From contig NC_087062.1 of NCBI RefSeq assembly GCF_963678635.1, positions 89,563,845 through 89,627,844 on the forward strand: 64,000 nucleotides of DNA, in the 5' to 3' direction. Below the pieces are notes generated by a model. That model was not told where the DNA came from and ran no database searches. It saw only the letters and a program-made list of their open reading frames with translations. Below are positions 34,501 through 46,177 of this stretch, piece after piece (within the stretch, counting starts at the first letter, position 1; every line of letters starts with the position of its first letter). The translations under genes and the position numbers were made by a program. This DNA comes from Symsagittifera roscoffensis (Eukaryota; Xenacoelomorpha; Acoela; Convolutidae).

Positions 34501-37500
34501 TAGTTGAGTGCTGTCGGAGTTCACTTCGGAGTTTGCAAATCTGGCGTTCAATTATGACTGCTCAAATCCTTTTGTTTTTCGAGGCGTTATTTATGATTTT
34601 CAATTAAAAAAAAACTTGGATATAAAAAAAATCAGCGAACTTCGTTTTTTTTTTCAATCGTAAGACGTAGTCCCGTCAGTTACCCATTAACGTTGCAAAT
34701 CTGCCCTCTAAATATGAGTGATCAAATCTATTTGGTTTCCGAGATATGGTGGTTTTCATGTTTATTTAAAAAAAAAATACTTTTTTCAAAAAAACGTAGA
34801 TATAAGAAAAAAACGAACTTGAAATTCTCAAGCCCATAGTAGGGTGCTGTCTGAATAAACTCAGGATTTGCAAAGCTGGCGTAAAAACATTTTTGCTCAA
34901 ATGTTTTTGGTGAGAGCTGGCGTTTTAAAAAAATTTTAGAAAAAAAACTTAGATATAAATAAAAAGTAACCGAACTTGAAATTTTCAACCGTATATTCGG
35001 ATACTGTCAGTTCATACCCAGTAGTTGCAAAGCTGGCGTCCAAATAAGGCTGCTCAAATCCTTCTGGGTTTCGAGATATGGCGTTTTTCATGATTTATGA
35101 AAAAGTACAAAGTAATCGAACTTAAAATATTCAACCGCATAGTGGGGTTCTGTCAATTTGTACTAAGGGATTACGAATCTGGCATTCAAGTGTGACTGCT
35201 CTAATACCTCTGGTTTTCGAGAGATGGCGTTTTTTTACGATTTTTTTCCTAAAAAAAATTGATTCAAAATTAAATAACCGAACTTGCTCAAACCTATATT
35301 GGAGTGCTGTCAGGGTAAACTTAGCAATTGCAAATCTGGAGTTCAAATATCACTGCTCAAATCCTTTTGGTTTTCGAGATATGGCGTTTTTTTAAAGTTT
35401 TTAATTTTTTTAAATTTAGATATAAAAAACTCAAATTCTCGAAATTCAAATACTCAATCCTAAGACGTAGTCCCGTCAGTTACCCATTAACGTTGCAAAT
35501 CTGCCCTCTAAATATGAGTGATCAAATCTATTTGGTTTCCGAGATATGGTGGTTTTCATGTTTATTTAAAAAAAAATACTTTTTTCAAAAAAACGTAGAT
35601 ATAAGAAAAAAACGAACTTGAAATTCTCAAGCCCATAGTAGGGTGCTGTCTGAATAAACTCAGGATTTGCAAAGCTGGCGTAATAACATTTTTGCTCAAA
35701 TGTTTTTGGTGAGAGCTGGCGTTTTAAAAAAATTTTAGAAAAAACTTAGATATAAATAAAAAGTAACCGAACTTGAAATTTTCAACCGTATATTCGGATA
35801 CTGTCAGTGCATACCCAGTAGTTGCAAAGCTGGCGTCCAAATAAGGCTGCTCAAATCCTTCTGGGTTTCGAGATATGGCGTTTTTCATGATTTATGAAAA
35901 AGTACAAAGTAATCGAACTTAAAATATTCAACCGTATAGTGGGGTTCTGTCAATTTGTACTAAGGGATTACGAATCTGGCATTCAAGTGTGACTGCTCTA
36001 ATACCTCTGGTTTTCGAGAGATGGCGTTTTTTTACGATTTTTTTCCTAAAAAAAATTGATTCAAAATTAAATAACCGAACTTGCTCAAACCTATATTGGA
36101 GTGCTGTCAGGGTGAACTTAGCAATTGCAAATCTGGAGTTCAAATATCACTGCTCAAATCCTTTTGGTTTTCGAGATATGGCGTTTTTTTAAAGTTTTTA
36201 ATTTTTTTAAATTTAGATATAAAAAAACTCAAATTCGCGAAATTCAAATACTCAATCCTAAGGCGGAGTCCTGTCAATTAGCTATTGGCGTTGCAAAATT
36301 GCCCTCTAACTATGACTGATCAAATCTGTTTGGTTTCCGAAAAATGGTGCTTTTTTAATGAAAAACTCAGTTCAAAAAACGTAGATATAAAATAAAGTAA
36401 CCGAAGTTGAATGGCGTTTCTTATGATTTCCTCAAATTTTTTCTAGATATAAAATACAGTAACCAAACTTAAAGTTCTCAACCCTATAAATGGGGTGCTA
36501 TCAGGGTACAGTGAAAATTTGCAAAGCTGGCGTCCAAATATGACTGCTCAAATGCTTCTGGTTTTCGAGATTGCGTTATTTATGATTTTCAATTAAAAAA
36601 AAACTTGGATATAAAAAAAATCAGCGAACTTCGTTTTTTTTTTCAATCGTAAGACGTAGTCCCGTCAGTTACCCATTAACGTTGCAAATCTGCCCTCTAA
36701 ATATGAGTGATCAAATCTATTTGGTTTCCGAGATATGGTGTTTTTCATGTTTATTTAAAAAAAAATACTTTTTTCAAAAAAACGTAGATATAAGAAAAAA
36801 ACGAACTTGAAATTCTCAAGCCCATAGTAGGGTGCTGTCTGAATAAACTCAGGATTTGCAAAGCTGGCGTAATAACATTTTTGCTCAAATGTTTTTGGTG
36901 AGAGCTGGCGTTTTAAAAAAATTTTAGAAAAAACTTAGATATAAATAAAAAGTAGCCGAACTTGAAATTTTCAACCGTATATTCGGATACTGTCAGTGCA
37001 TACCCAGTAGTTGCAAAGCTGGCGTCCAAATAAGGCTGCTCAAATCCTTCTGGGTTTCGAGATATGGCGTTTTTCATGATTTATGAAAAAGTACAAAGTA
37101 ATCGAACTTAAAATATTCAACCGTATAGTGGGGTTCTGTCAATTTGTACTAAGGGATTACGAATCTGGCATTCAAGTGTGACTGCTCTAATACCTCTGGT
37201 TTTCGAGAGATGGCGTTTTTTTACGATTTTTTTCCTAAAAAAAATTGATTCAAAATTAAATAACCGAACTTGCTCAAACCTATATTGGAGTGCTGTCAGG
37301 GTAAACTTAGCAATTGCAAATCTGGAGTTCAAATATCACTGCTCAAATCCTTTTGGTTTTCGAGATATGGCGTTTTTTTAAAGTTTTTAATTTTTTTAAA
37401 TTTAGATATAAAAAAACTCAAATTCGCGAAATTCAAATACTCAATCCTAAGGCGGAGTCCTGTCAATTAGCCATTGGCGTTGCAAAATTGCCCTCTAACT

Positions 37501-39090
37501 ATGACTGATCAAATCTGTTTGGTTTCCGAAAAATGGTGCTTTTTTAATGAAAAACTCAGTTCAAAAAACGTAGATATAAAATAAAGTAACCGAAGTTGAA
37601 TGGCGTTTCTTATGATTTCCTCAAATTTTTTCTAGATATAAAATACAGTAACCAAACTTAAAGTTCTCAACCCTATAAATGGGGTGCTATCAGGGTACAG
37701 TGAAAATTTGCAAAGCTGGCGTCTAAATATGACTGCTCAAATGCTTCTGGTTTTCGAGATATGGCGTTTTTTTAATGATTTTTTCAGTTTTTTCAAAAAA
37801 AAAATTAGATGTAAAATAAAGTAACCAAATTTGTAATTCTCACCGTATAGTTGAGTGCTGTCGGAGTTCACTTCGGAGTTTGCAAATCTGGCGTTCAATT
37901 ATGACTGCTCAAATCCTTTTGTTTTTCGAGATTGCGTTATTTATGATTTTCAATTTAAAAAAAACTTGGATATAAAAAAAATCAGCGAACTTCGTTTTTT
38001 TTTTCAATCGTAAGACGTAGTCCCGTCAGTTACCCATTAACGTTGCAAATCTGCCCTCTAAATATGAGTGATCAAATCTATTTGGTTTCCGAGATATGGT
38101 GGTTTTCATGTTTATTTAAAAAAAAATACTTTTTTCAAAAAAACGTAGATATAAGAAAAAAACGAACTTGAAATTCTCAAGCCCATAGTAGGGTGCTGTC
38201 TGAATAAACTCAGGATTTGCAAAGCTGGCGTAAAAACATTTTTGCTCAAATGTTTTTGGTGAGAGCTGGCGTTTTAAAAAAATTTTAGAAAAAAAACTTA
38301 GATATAAGTAAAAAGTAACCGAACTTGAAATTTTCAACCGTATATTCGGATACTGTCAGTTCATACCCAGTAGTTGCAAAGCTGGCGTCCAAATAAGGCT
38401 GCTCAAATCCTTCTGGGTTTCGAGATATGGCGTTTTTCATGATTTATGAAAAAAATGCAAAGTAATCGAACTTAAGATATTCAACCGTATAGTGGGGTTC
38501 TGTCCATTTGTACTAAGGGATTACGAATCTGGCATGCAAGTGTGACTGCTCTAATACTTCTGGTTTTCGAGAGATGGCGTTTTTTTACGATTTTTTTCCT
38601 AAAAAAAATTGATTCAAAATTAAATAACCGAACTTGCTCAACCCTATATTGGAGTGCTGTCAGGGTAAACTTAGCAATTGCAAATCTGGCGTCCAAGTAT
38701 GACTGCTCAAATCCTTGTGGTTTTCGAGAAGTGGCGTTTTTTATGATATTTCATTTTTTATAATAACTTCTTTATAAAAAAACTCAGCGAACTTCAAATT
38801 CTCAACCCTGAGTGGAGGTCCTGTCAGTCAGTTACTCATTGGCGTTGCAAATGTGCTCCTAAATATGACTGATCAAATCCTATTGAATTCCGAGATTTGG
38901 CGTTTTTTGCTTTTTTTTCAAAAAAATTTTAGTTCTAAAAAACTTAGATATAAAATAATTTTTTCCGAACTTGAAATTCTCAACCCTATGTTGGTGTGCT
39001 TTCGGGGTACACTTCGAGTTGCAATTATTCTCTTCAATTATGATTGCTTAATAGCTTTTGTTTTCTCATACATGGCCTTTTGCTATGATT
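31565..39090. repeat. satellite array, ~150-175-bp monomers
   Basis: The monomer reads roughly: CTCAACCCTATAGTGGGGTG, CTGTCAGGGTA, GTTGCAAATCTGGCGTCC, AAATATGACTGCTCAAATCC, TTTTGGTTTTCGAGATATGG, CGTTTTTT, then a T/A-rich linker with AGATATAAAATAAAGTAACC. The CGAGATATGGCG box recurs at, for example, 32316, 32482, 32659, 33052, 33711 and 34012, usually 145-175 bp apart. The many short open frames here (MKISSSV, MTALIPL, MNSRFAI types) recur only because the DNA repeats. About 45 monomers in total. Confidence 0.95.
32618..38690. repeat. higher-order repeat core of the satellite
   Basis: The marker CATTCAAGTGTGACTGCTCT falls at 33823, 35185, 35982 and 37171, with a one-base variant at 38535. The steps are therefore 1362, 797, 1189 and 1364 bp. 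The full unit is ~1.36 kb (eight monomers). The 797-bp unit lacks ~565 bp and the 1189-bp unit lacks ~173 bp. In both, the deletion joins equivalent points of two different monomers. Units are near-identical, whereas the flanking monomers (31.57-32.6 and 38.7-39.1 kb) are diverged. Confidence 0.9.
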
Positions 39091-39601
39091 TTCTCATTTT
39101 TGTTTCAATGGTACCTCTAACCGGTTTTGTTACGCATTTTCAGACTCGTATTTTTCATCAGATCTAAGTTTGACTATCTTGTTTTGTACAAATTAACTTT
39201 TCTGAATATAATCCCGAGGCTGATCGCAAAACAAAGTGTAAAATTTCATATTATGCTGCTCATGAGCTGTTAAAACTTTTTTTCAAGAAATAGATTTCGT
39301 TTTTTCATAATTTTTATTGTTAATCAACCAAAAAGTTTGGTGTCATCAGAAAGGCAAAAGATTTGTATAAGAAGAGCTATGGTATTTGAGTAAAACCATT
39401 TTTAAAGTACATTTTGAAGCATTTTCGAAATGCTGTTACATCGTTTTCTAAGCGTAGTTTCAATCAAATCACCTTGAATTTTAAAGGATAACTTCGAGAC
39501 GATGCATTTTTCAAGGGTATGTGATTGACATAAATTGATGATTGGAAGCATTACTCAAAGATAAACTTACTTGAACAGTTTTATCCTTTTCAAGAATCTG
39601 T

Positions 39602-39840
39602 TTTTTGGTTTAAAACCATTTGCTGACAGATTCTAAGTCTTTATTGAAGTTTTCGACAGAGCAGTTTAAACAAGTTATGTTGGTGTGGTCTGCTAATAAG
39701 AAAAGTTCATTGAAATTGCAGACTTTTGGATCCTTAACAACTATGGCTAACGTAGAACCTCGAAGAACGCCATAATTTATACTCCCCCACGTTAAACGTG
39801 TTTTGCCAGTTTCTACCATATATTCGGATGTTTCAAGTAG
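39602..39840 (-). pseudogene. LINE RT scrap
   Basis: The frame 39819-39610 reads TRLTWGSINYGVLRGSTL, then LLADHTNITCL and NFNKDLESVSKWF. This is the RT block around GVPQGSxL and FADDTxI in degraded form (the second Asp is His). It is the same strand as the endonuclease segments to its right, so probably the same element. Confidence 0.6.
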
Positions 39841-39907
39841 CTTATAAACCAGTTTAGGCTATTTGCACTTGCACTATACAATTCTTAAATAAGTTTTTAA
39901 ATAAAAT

Positions 39908-40120
39908 TTGGGGATCAAGGGTGCCGAAAGGTTTAATAATGCGAGGAATATGTTCTCTTGTCCGATTTGCTCAAAAGTAAGCGATATTTTTCCGTTACTT
40001 CCTCAGTTGTATCAACAACGATGTGATTTATGCAAAAACCGAATTTTTCGATATAATAATGAAGTAATTATGTACCCTGATGTACATTGCTCACTCCAGG
40101 AGCTTGCTCGACGCAACTAA
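39908..40120 (+). other. unrecognised short open frame with CPIC/CDLC pairs
   Basis: About 70 codons with two Cys pairs (CPICSK and CDLCKN) spaced like a small zinc site. No usable ATG at the start (TTG). It could be an exon or a B-box-family scrap, but homology is not convincing. Confidence 0.12.
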
Positions 40121-40599
40121 TTTTGACATTGGTCTTTGATTTTAGACCAATTCTGCTACAAAGGATAAACATCCGACTGTCCGAGATTTGAAAGAAAACT
40201 CTTGATTTCACAGACAACTCAATCGGATGATCCAGATCAAGTTCAATCGCGAACGCAGTTTTTTTGACAAGAGTTACTGATTCCATCATTACCAGAGAAA
40301 CCTTCATTTTAGCAGTTTAGAAAGAAAAGAGTTTATTTCCAATTCCGAGACAGAACAAATTTTCAAGCAAAAACTTGTAGTTAAAATTTGATCAGTTCCA
40401 TGGTTTGGTATGTTACTAGCTACTTTGTTTGAATTCGAGGGAAAATAATAATTTAAATCTATTGTTATAAATATTTAAAGATAGCAAATTTACCTGTTAT
40501 TGATTTGCGGGTATTCGCTTTTTTTTGAAACGTGGAGATACTTGCTATTACATTTGTTTCAATTAAAAGCCTCTACATTTGCCTTGAGTCACCAATACA

Positions 40600-41350
40600 T
40601 TTATTGAGTTTATCACAGTAATAGTATTTACTTTTATTTACTTCAGTTTCAGTTTCAATTTGACTTTTGTATTTGTCGTTTCCAATGGTGCGTTTTTATC
40701 GAAAACAGTTATCGTATTTTAACTAAAAAATTTTAAATACCGTCAATCGCTTTTCTTGTGGCGACCTATGCTTAATCCTGTAATCCTGTTAAGCACCAGT
40801 TAAACCTGCAAATTATTTAATTAGAATCTGGTGTCACGGTATAGTGTCACGCCAATGTAAATATCTCTAAAAAAACTTGTGTAATGATCAGAAGTGATTG
40901 ATTTTTAAGCGGTTAGGCGCGTTCAACGTCAACACTTTTCACTATCATATGGTCTAAAAGAGTCTCTTAGATGCTTCCCATTCTGGCTGGTTGGTTGAGT
41001 TTGGTTCTTTCCGTAACATCATTAAGTTTGTTTATTTTGCGAACAATAGTATTAACTTCACCGCATATTGTAACTCGATGTTTCTTGTTACTTTTTTGAC
41101 TTCTGCTAAAGCAAATTTGTTATATTTAGGAGAATTTGTTTTTGTTGCTAAAAATCATTCCAAATTGAATTGAGACATTACTTTCATTGGGGTTTCAAAT
41201 TATAGCTCTGATTTCTTAATATTGCTCATAGGCAAAACTTTTAAAAAAATTTTCCTGCTGTATCAACTTTTCTCCGTAAAATATACCATACAATTTCAAA
41301 GGCGGTCGGTATTTGTCTTTACGCTTTACCTATTCGTCCATAAACTAGAA
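40600..41350 (-). pseudogene. LINE APE-type endonuclease segment, copy 1
   Basis: The reverse strand around 41070-40920 reads TICGEVNTIVRKINKLNDV, then LNQPARMGS, a stop, and ETLLDHMIVKS. This matches the GDFN and PTR blocks of LINE endonucleases, with Asp to Glu and Phe to Val changes. It shares long nucleotide similarity with 41590-42080 at an offset of about 960 bp. Confidence 0.65.
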
Positions 41351-41559
41351 ACTTATTTTTAAGTGTAAAAAAACATGAATAAGATACCGCGTATTGTTTT
41401 TGAGCAGATACATAGTATGTTCAGGTATGGCTTTTGAGTACTAGTATTGAAAAAACAATAATTATTAAGTTATCAAAGCTTTGCTGGCTGTCTTTGAGGT
41501 CATTGAATCATACGGTTCTTCGAATGCAGGTATTTGCTCAGCTTTTATTTTTGTTCAAA

Positions 41560-42395
41560 TCATTTCTGTTTCTCTACTTCATACAGCTTATCTGTTTCAG
41601 TTTACTTAGACTTTTGTATTTGTCGTTTCCAATAGTGCGTTGTTATCGAAAACACGTATCGTATTTGACTACATTTATTTAAAAATTCCCTCAATTGCTT
41701 CCGGTGTGTCGAATTATGCTTAATCCTGTTAAGCACCAATGAAACATTAAAGTTATATACCTGTTGGTTAGATAAATGCAAAGTGGTGTCATGATCGAAT
41801 TTTTACAATACAACTCCTCTGGTTCTTGTGAAAAGCTATAAAACATTTGTGTAATGATTCGAAATTATTGATTTGCGAGCGTTTAGGCGCGTGTACGTCA
41901 ACCCTTTTCAGTAGCATATGGTCTTAAAGACTCTCTCAGGTGCTTCCTATTCTGGTTGGTTGATTGAAGATTTGGTTAATATTTTTTCCGATATCATCAA
42001 TAAGGTTTGTGAGTTTGCTTATTTTGAGAAAAATATCAAAATCACCGCATATTAGAACTCGATGCTTTTTGCTACTTGTTTTTTGAAGGCCTCTTTGAAA
42101 GAAAATTTGTTATCTTTAGGAGTGTAAAGCTCAACTTAAACTTAAATATTTGCTGCTAATGCAAATGTAAATTCAGCTATTTCAGTTATGTCATTCTTCA
42201 AATGCATCTTGACTCCTCCTCTAATGCGTTTTCTCTAATGGTTATTTTTAGTCTCATGTTTTTTAGCCAGTAGATGGTGCGATTATTACAGTCCTTCAAC
42301 CATGTTTCACTTAATCGATTTATATCAGGTGGTGAATCAACGCTAGATATTAGTAATTTCAACTCATCGTGGAATTTTCCAGTGACCGTACGTTT
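41560..42395 (-). pseudogene. LINE APE-type endonuclease segment, copy 2
   Basis: Reverse strand, in order: INRLSETWLKDCN (about 42340-42300), GGVKMHLKNDITEIAEF (about 42220-42170), VELYTPKDNKFSFKEAFKK (42140-42085), LICGDFDIFLKISKLTNLI (42055-41998), then FNQPTRIGS with a stop. These are the successive blocks of an AP-endonuclease-type LINE nuclease. It is broken by frameshifts and stops. Confidence 0.75.
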
Positions 42396-43084
42396 AATTT
42401 AAACATTTCAGCAACGTCTGGTTTAGAGGCAGGATTTAACGGTTTGAATGTTTGCTCTATTTAGCCCTTGTAGTATATTCTTGTGATGTAAAAGAAGCTT
42501 CTTGTGATATATATTTCTCATCAATTAACCAAGTAGTTTCAGCATAATTCTTGATTAAATTACAGTCTGAAAAAAGTCATTTTTGGGGGTAAAATTTAGG
42601 TTGAGAATTTTGGAGAAAAATTGCACCACATTGATTTTGATGAAATTCTAAGCAACTTTTGTTTTCTTCGTTTTTTGTCTAATCTTATCCCAATTTGAGA
42701 AAAACGTGTTTGAAATTTCAAGTTTTGTCCGGATAATTTAAATCAGCACTGTATTCAATTGTTGGTGCTATAAGTGGGTTTTTTTGTGAATGCCCCAGAA
42801 TGAAAAAAGTTGATTCTGTCAAAGAGTTAATGAAATGCCAGTTTGATAAATTATATCTTCTTTGTAAAATGCTCAAAAGTTGTGTATCATTTTTTTGTAT
42901 AATAGAGCTCAGGATTAGAACCGCGAAAAAACGATTTACTATTAGAAATTTTCTATTAATCAATAATTTTGAAAAACTGAAAAATCTATTATTTCAAGAT
43001 TTTATATTAATTTTGGCGGTGGTTGATATGGGTGTTGTTTTTTTTCGAAAAATTTAGGTTTGGTATATAAAAAATCTTGAGAAC
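42396..43084. other. AT-rich spacer, nothing recognised
   Basis: Short frames on both strands (42718-43057) overlap each other and carry no recognisable motif. Confidence 0.4.
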
Positions 43085-43554
43085 AAAATTTGGTGATAAG
43101 TTACAATAGGTTGTAATTTTGGTGCGTACCCACGGAGCCGCAGTCCCGGATAGCCGAAAAACTAAATACCTCTGGTTTGATTTAAATTGAATCAGAAAAC
43201 TTTGCCAAATTGAGACGCATTTTGATTGGACAAAAATGCCTCAAAGTTTTGCAGCCTGTCATAGCGAACACAAATCCGAACATTTTAAGAGATTTGATTG
43301 GCTAATACTTTCACTCTCATGGAATTAATTAACAGCAAAAGTCCGACTACTACAGGGATTCGACCCGCTCAACAACCAAGGGGTCCCTATTTGGTAAGTT
43401 TTATGATATCCATTTTCGGCCGACAAACCTTGAAATTTTTCATCATATGCTAATTTTAAAGGAGAGCACGCGCTGAAAACGCAATTTTTTTGGTGAAAAT
43501 TTTTCAAAACTCCCAAAAATGGCGTTTTGGCCTGTTTTTTTTAACATATGTCCA

Positions 43555-43576
43555 CCCCCCCCCCCCCCCCCCCCCC
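43555..43576. repeat. C22 homopolymer
   Basis: Twenty-two consecutive C inside the putative DNA transposon. Length is likely unreliable. Confidence 0.9.
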
Positions 43577-44067
43577 TCGAGAAAATCCTCGGTGGGGGGC
43601 AGGGTGACCACTTTTTTGAGGCAAAATTGTCACTATGACATTTTTCGAATTTTAGTCGACCTTTTTTTCTTAGGTCGGCCAAATTAATTTTTCAAGCTCT
43701 GCCAAAGCACAAAAAAGTCCGTGTTTTGGCCAAAATTTCTGAGCCGCAGGCATAATTTTGAATTTAGAAATTTAGGCACAAAATCAGGCTGAAAAAGTTA
43801 GTTTTAGGCACTTTTTGAAAAATTTTTGAGAGAAAAATAGTGACTATGACCGTGTTTGCCAGGGTGACCAAATCGGGTAATGAGAAAAGGGGACCTCACA
43901 TGATAACCCAAAAAAGAGGCCGAAAAACGCTCACCAGGGACAAGCATGATTCTGGTTTAACTCAAAAGAAAAAAGTTTCGAGAACATATTTCAATTGCCA
44001 AACATTTGAGTGATTACACTTTCAGATTGCAAATCACTGTGCCCAACTTTGGCAGCCAATGAGTCAT

Positions 44068-45212
44068 TCAAACGCTGTTTTTCGCTTTTGGTGCCTGAAG
44101 AAGTTCTTCTGATTTCTTAATTTCATCATCAACTTCCGCTAGTTCTTTCTGTGATGGCCTTTTGAAAACTCCAATTTCGCCAATAACCGTTTCAGCTTTT
44201 TCTTGCAAGCCCTTTTTCAGCTCTCTATACTCCTTCTCTTCTGACTTGCAAACGGCACTTGCACTCTTCGTGCTATTGATGAGTGTCATGGGGGTTTTAT
44301 AACATTCAAATGTGGCTCGATCTAAGTACTCCTTGATCAGACGGATATTGTTGTATGTATTTGCTGACATGTTTACTTGATATGCTGACTCAGTAGACTT
44401 CATCTTCGAGAAAACCGTCTCAACGATCATGTTGTGTGGTAAAATCACCTCCATACGCTCAGCAAGGCTTCTAACGACAGAAGGTAACTTCTTTTGCACA
44501 AAAAGCTCACGCAGAGTTAAGGACTGATACTCAGGCTTGCCTTACAGATTAGAAACATTGTCTACCACTTCAATAGAGTTAATCTCGAAAGCAACGCAAA
44601 GCTTAGTCAATCTCTTGTTTTATTTCACATCCATATCAGCAACTACCACATGAACAACAAAACAATTTCGGACAGTGACTGACGACAAAAAACCACGGAA
44701 TTTTTTTAAATATGTATTGCAGCTGACATTCAGTGAATTTGAGCCATTTTTCTTTTATTTTCTTTATTTCTCCGTTTGTTGTTTTCGACAACTCGCGTGC
44801 GAACGCAGGCTTCTCTTTTGACGTGAAGAAAGGAGCATTTTCAGATGCTTTGAATGGCTTCGGATTGTTGTTATCTGTGTACAAATTCTTTCGATACGAG
44901 TTCGGCGAAACAGTACCTTCCAAGCACAACCTTGCGAACATCCTGCGAATCAGGTCTGGCATTGCTTGAAGACAATCATAGAGTACCCAGCTAGGAGTCT
45001 GGCTTTGCTTCGTGAAAAAGTACCCCGGTACAGTTTGAACTAAGAACTGATCGAGTTCAATAAAAGAATGTTTTTCTGTTTGATGCCAGCAGCTCGATGT
45101 TTTAGAGAGTGATAATAGCTTGATGATGACAGACCATTGATTGACAACCTCGTTTAAAACTTCGTAAACTGATGAGAAGCATGTTGGACAATACGTTCCA
45201 ATTTTCGGTAAC
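44068..45212 (-). pseudogene. hAT-like transposase-derived pseudogene
   Basis: A minus-strand frame opens after a good splice acceptor (CTATTCCTGCAG, about 45213) and runs without stop from 45212 to 44636 (FFTKQSQTPSWVLYDCLQAM, then RRMFARLCLEG). After two stops between 44640 and 44500 it continues as 44499-44068 with LPHNMIVETVFSKMKSTES and MSANTYNNIRLIKEYLD, which resembles the C-terminal dimerisation block of hAT-type transposases, then a Lys/Glu-rich tail. The family assignment is by motif resemblance only. It sits inside the inverted arms at 43.1 and 45.7 kb. Confidence 0.45.
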
Positions 45213-45690
45213 TGCAGGAATAGGCAAAAATCGGTGCATTTTTTGGTGCATGTTTTTCAATTTTGGGTGCATGAAAATCCTAACCCTGGCTATCAGGTAG
45301 CGAATGTTTTTTTCTCGGCTATCCGGGAACGAATTTATTTTTCGGCTATCCGGGAACAAATTTAATTTTCGCCTATACGGGTCTTCGGCTTCGTGAGCCG
45401 CCACCGTAATATATTGCATGTATTAAGTTTGAGAACTATAATGCATAATATATTCCTTTCATTTTCAATCAATTGTACATGCTACTAAGAAAGTTTTTGT
45501 GAATACGTTACTCTGCCATAGGAAAATTTATTTAAAAACTCAAGTTTTACTTTTCTTCTGCCAAATATGTCATGTGGATTTCGAATTAAATTTTAAATAG
45601 TGTTCGAAATATAACAAAAAGCGATCCATAGCTATTTAACTTGAACCTGCCAACTATTGTAATATATCCCCCAAAATTTTTGATGTGGCT

Positions 45691-46177
45691 AGATCTTTGG
45701 CTTCGGCTCTGTTTTTCAAATACTTGCAGAAAAAGCGGTAGAATCGTGTAGAAAAGATATTTTCATTTCATCGGATGAAATATATAAGTGGACTTGTCGT
45801 GAATGCAACTTGGCGTCTGTGCAACGACGAGAGATGTGATGAAACTGAAGTATTAGCAAGTTGATTGTGATGAAAGTATGCAGTAGGAGTTGGCGAGTCT
45901 TCGTCTTCCATCCAGCAATTAGAAGATGGTAAATTTTGATCATATGTGCGCAATGTCAAATAGTAGCAGAACTTGAGGACTTGTAAAAGCTGTAGTGATA
46001 CAGTCGCGTGAATTGACAACGTTAGATGTTTGAGTGTGGATTTATTTTAATACAGACCGCATACCGAGCTAAAGAGACATTATATCGCTCGTTTGCTATG
46101 AAGAAATAAATTACTATTTGAGTTTTTCAGATGAATTTGCTCTGATTTTTGGTTTAAATTTCGCCACGGTATTGCAA
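45691..46177. promoter_or_regulatory. upstream region and 5' UTR of B-box gene 2
   Basis: AT-rich. It contains a TTTTTCAG splice acceptor at 46123-46130, 48 nt before the ATG. No TATA box that I would defend. Minus-strand frames here (45716-46019) have no motif. Confidence 0.4.
46123..46130 (+). promoter_or_regulatory. splice acceptor before B-box gene 2 (cis or trans)
   Basis: TTTTTCAG, the counterpart of the site before B-box gene 1. Confidence 0.5.

Larger units (their letters stand above)
43085..45690 (-). mobile_element. putative DNA transposon with degenerate long inverted arms
   Basis: The left arm (43085-43165: GGTGATAAGTTACAATAGGT, then AGCCGCAGTCCCGGATAGCC) is matched in inverted form on the right by CGCCTATACGGGTCTTCGGC (about 45367) and ATTGTAATATATCCCCCAAA (about 45655). 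Extra copies of the CGGCTATCCGGGAACGAATT motif stand in tandem at about 45285-45375. A minus-strand transposase-like pseudogene lies between the arms. A further solo arm-like sequence occurs at 63576-63612. The exact ends and target duplication are not resolved. Confidence 0.45.

Noticed and set aside
31565-39090. CRISPR-like appearance (regular repeats)
   Set aside because: Monomers abut with no unique spacers, units are far too long, and the context is eukaryotic.
31771-39167. Many recurrent 60-100-codon frames in the satellite, some identical at several positions
   Set aside because: They repeat because the DNA repeats; they lie on both strands and shift with monomer variants.
43325-43400. 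tRNA-like B-box (GGATTCGACCCG on the plus strand)
   Set aside because: The T-arm stems do not pair and no A-box or cloverleaf could be drawn.
43490-43687. Pro-rich open frame over the C22 run
   Set aside because: The polyproline comes from the homopolymer; there is no other support.
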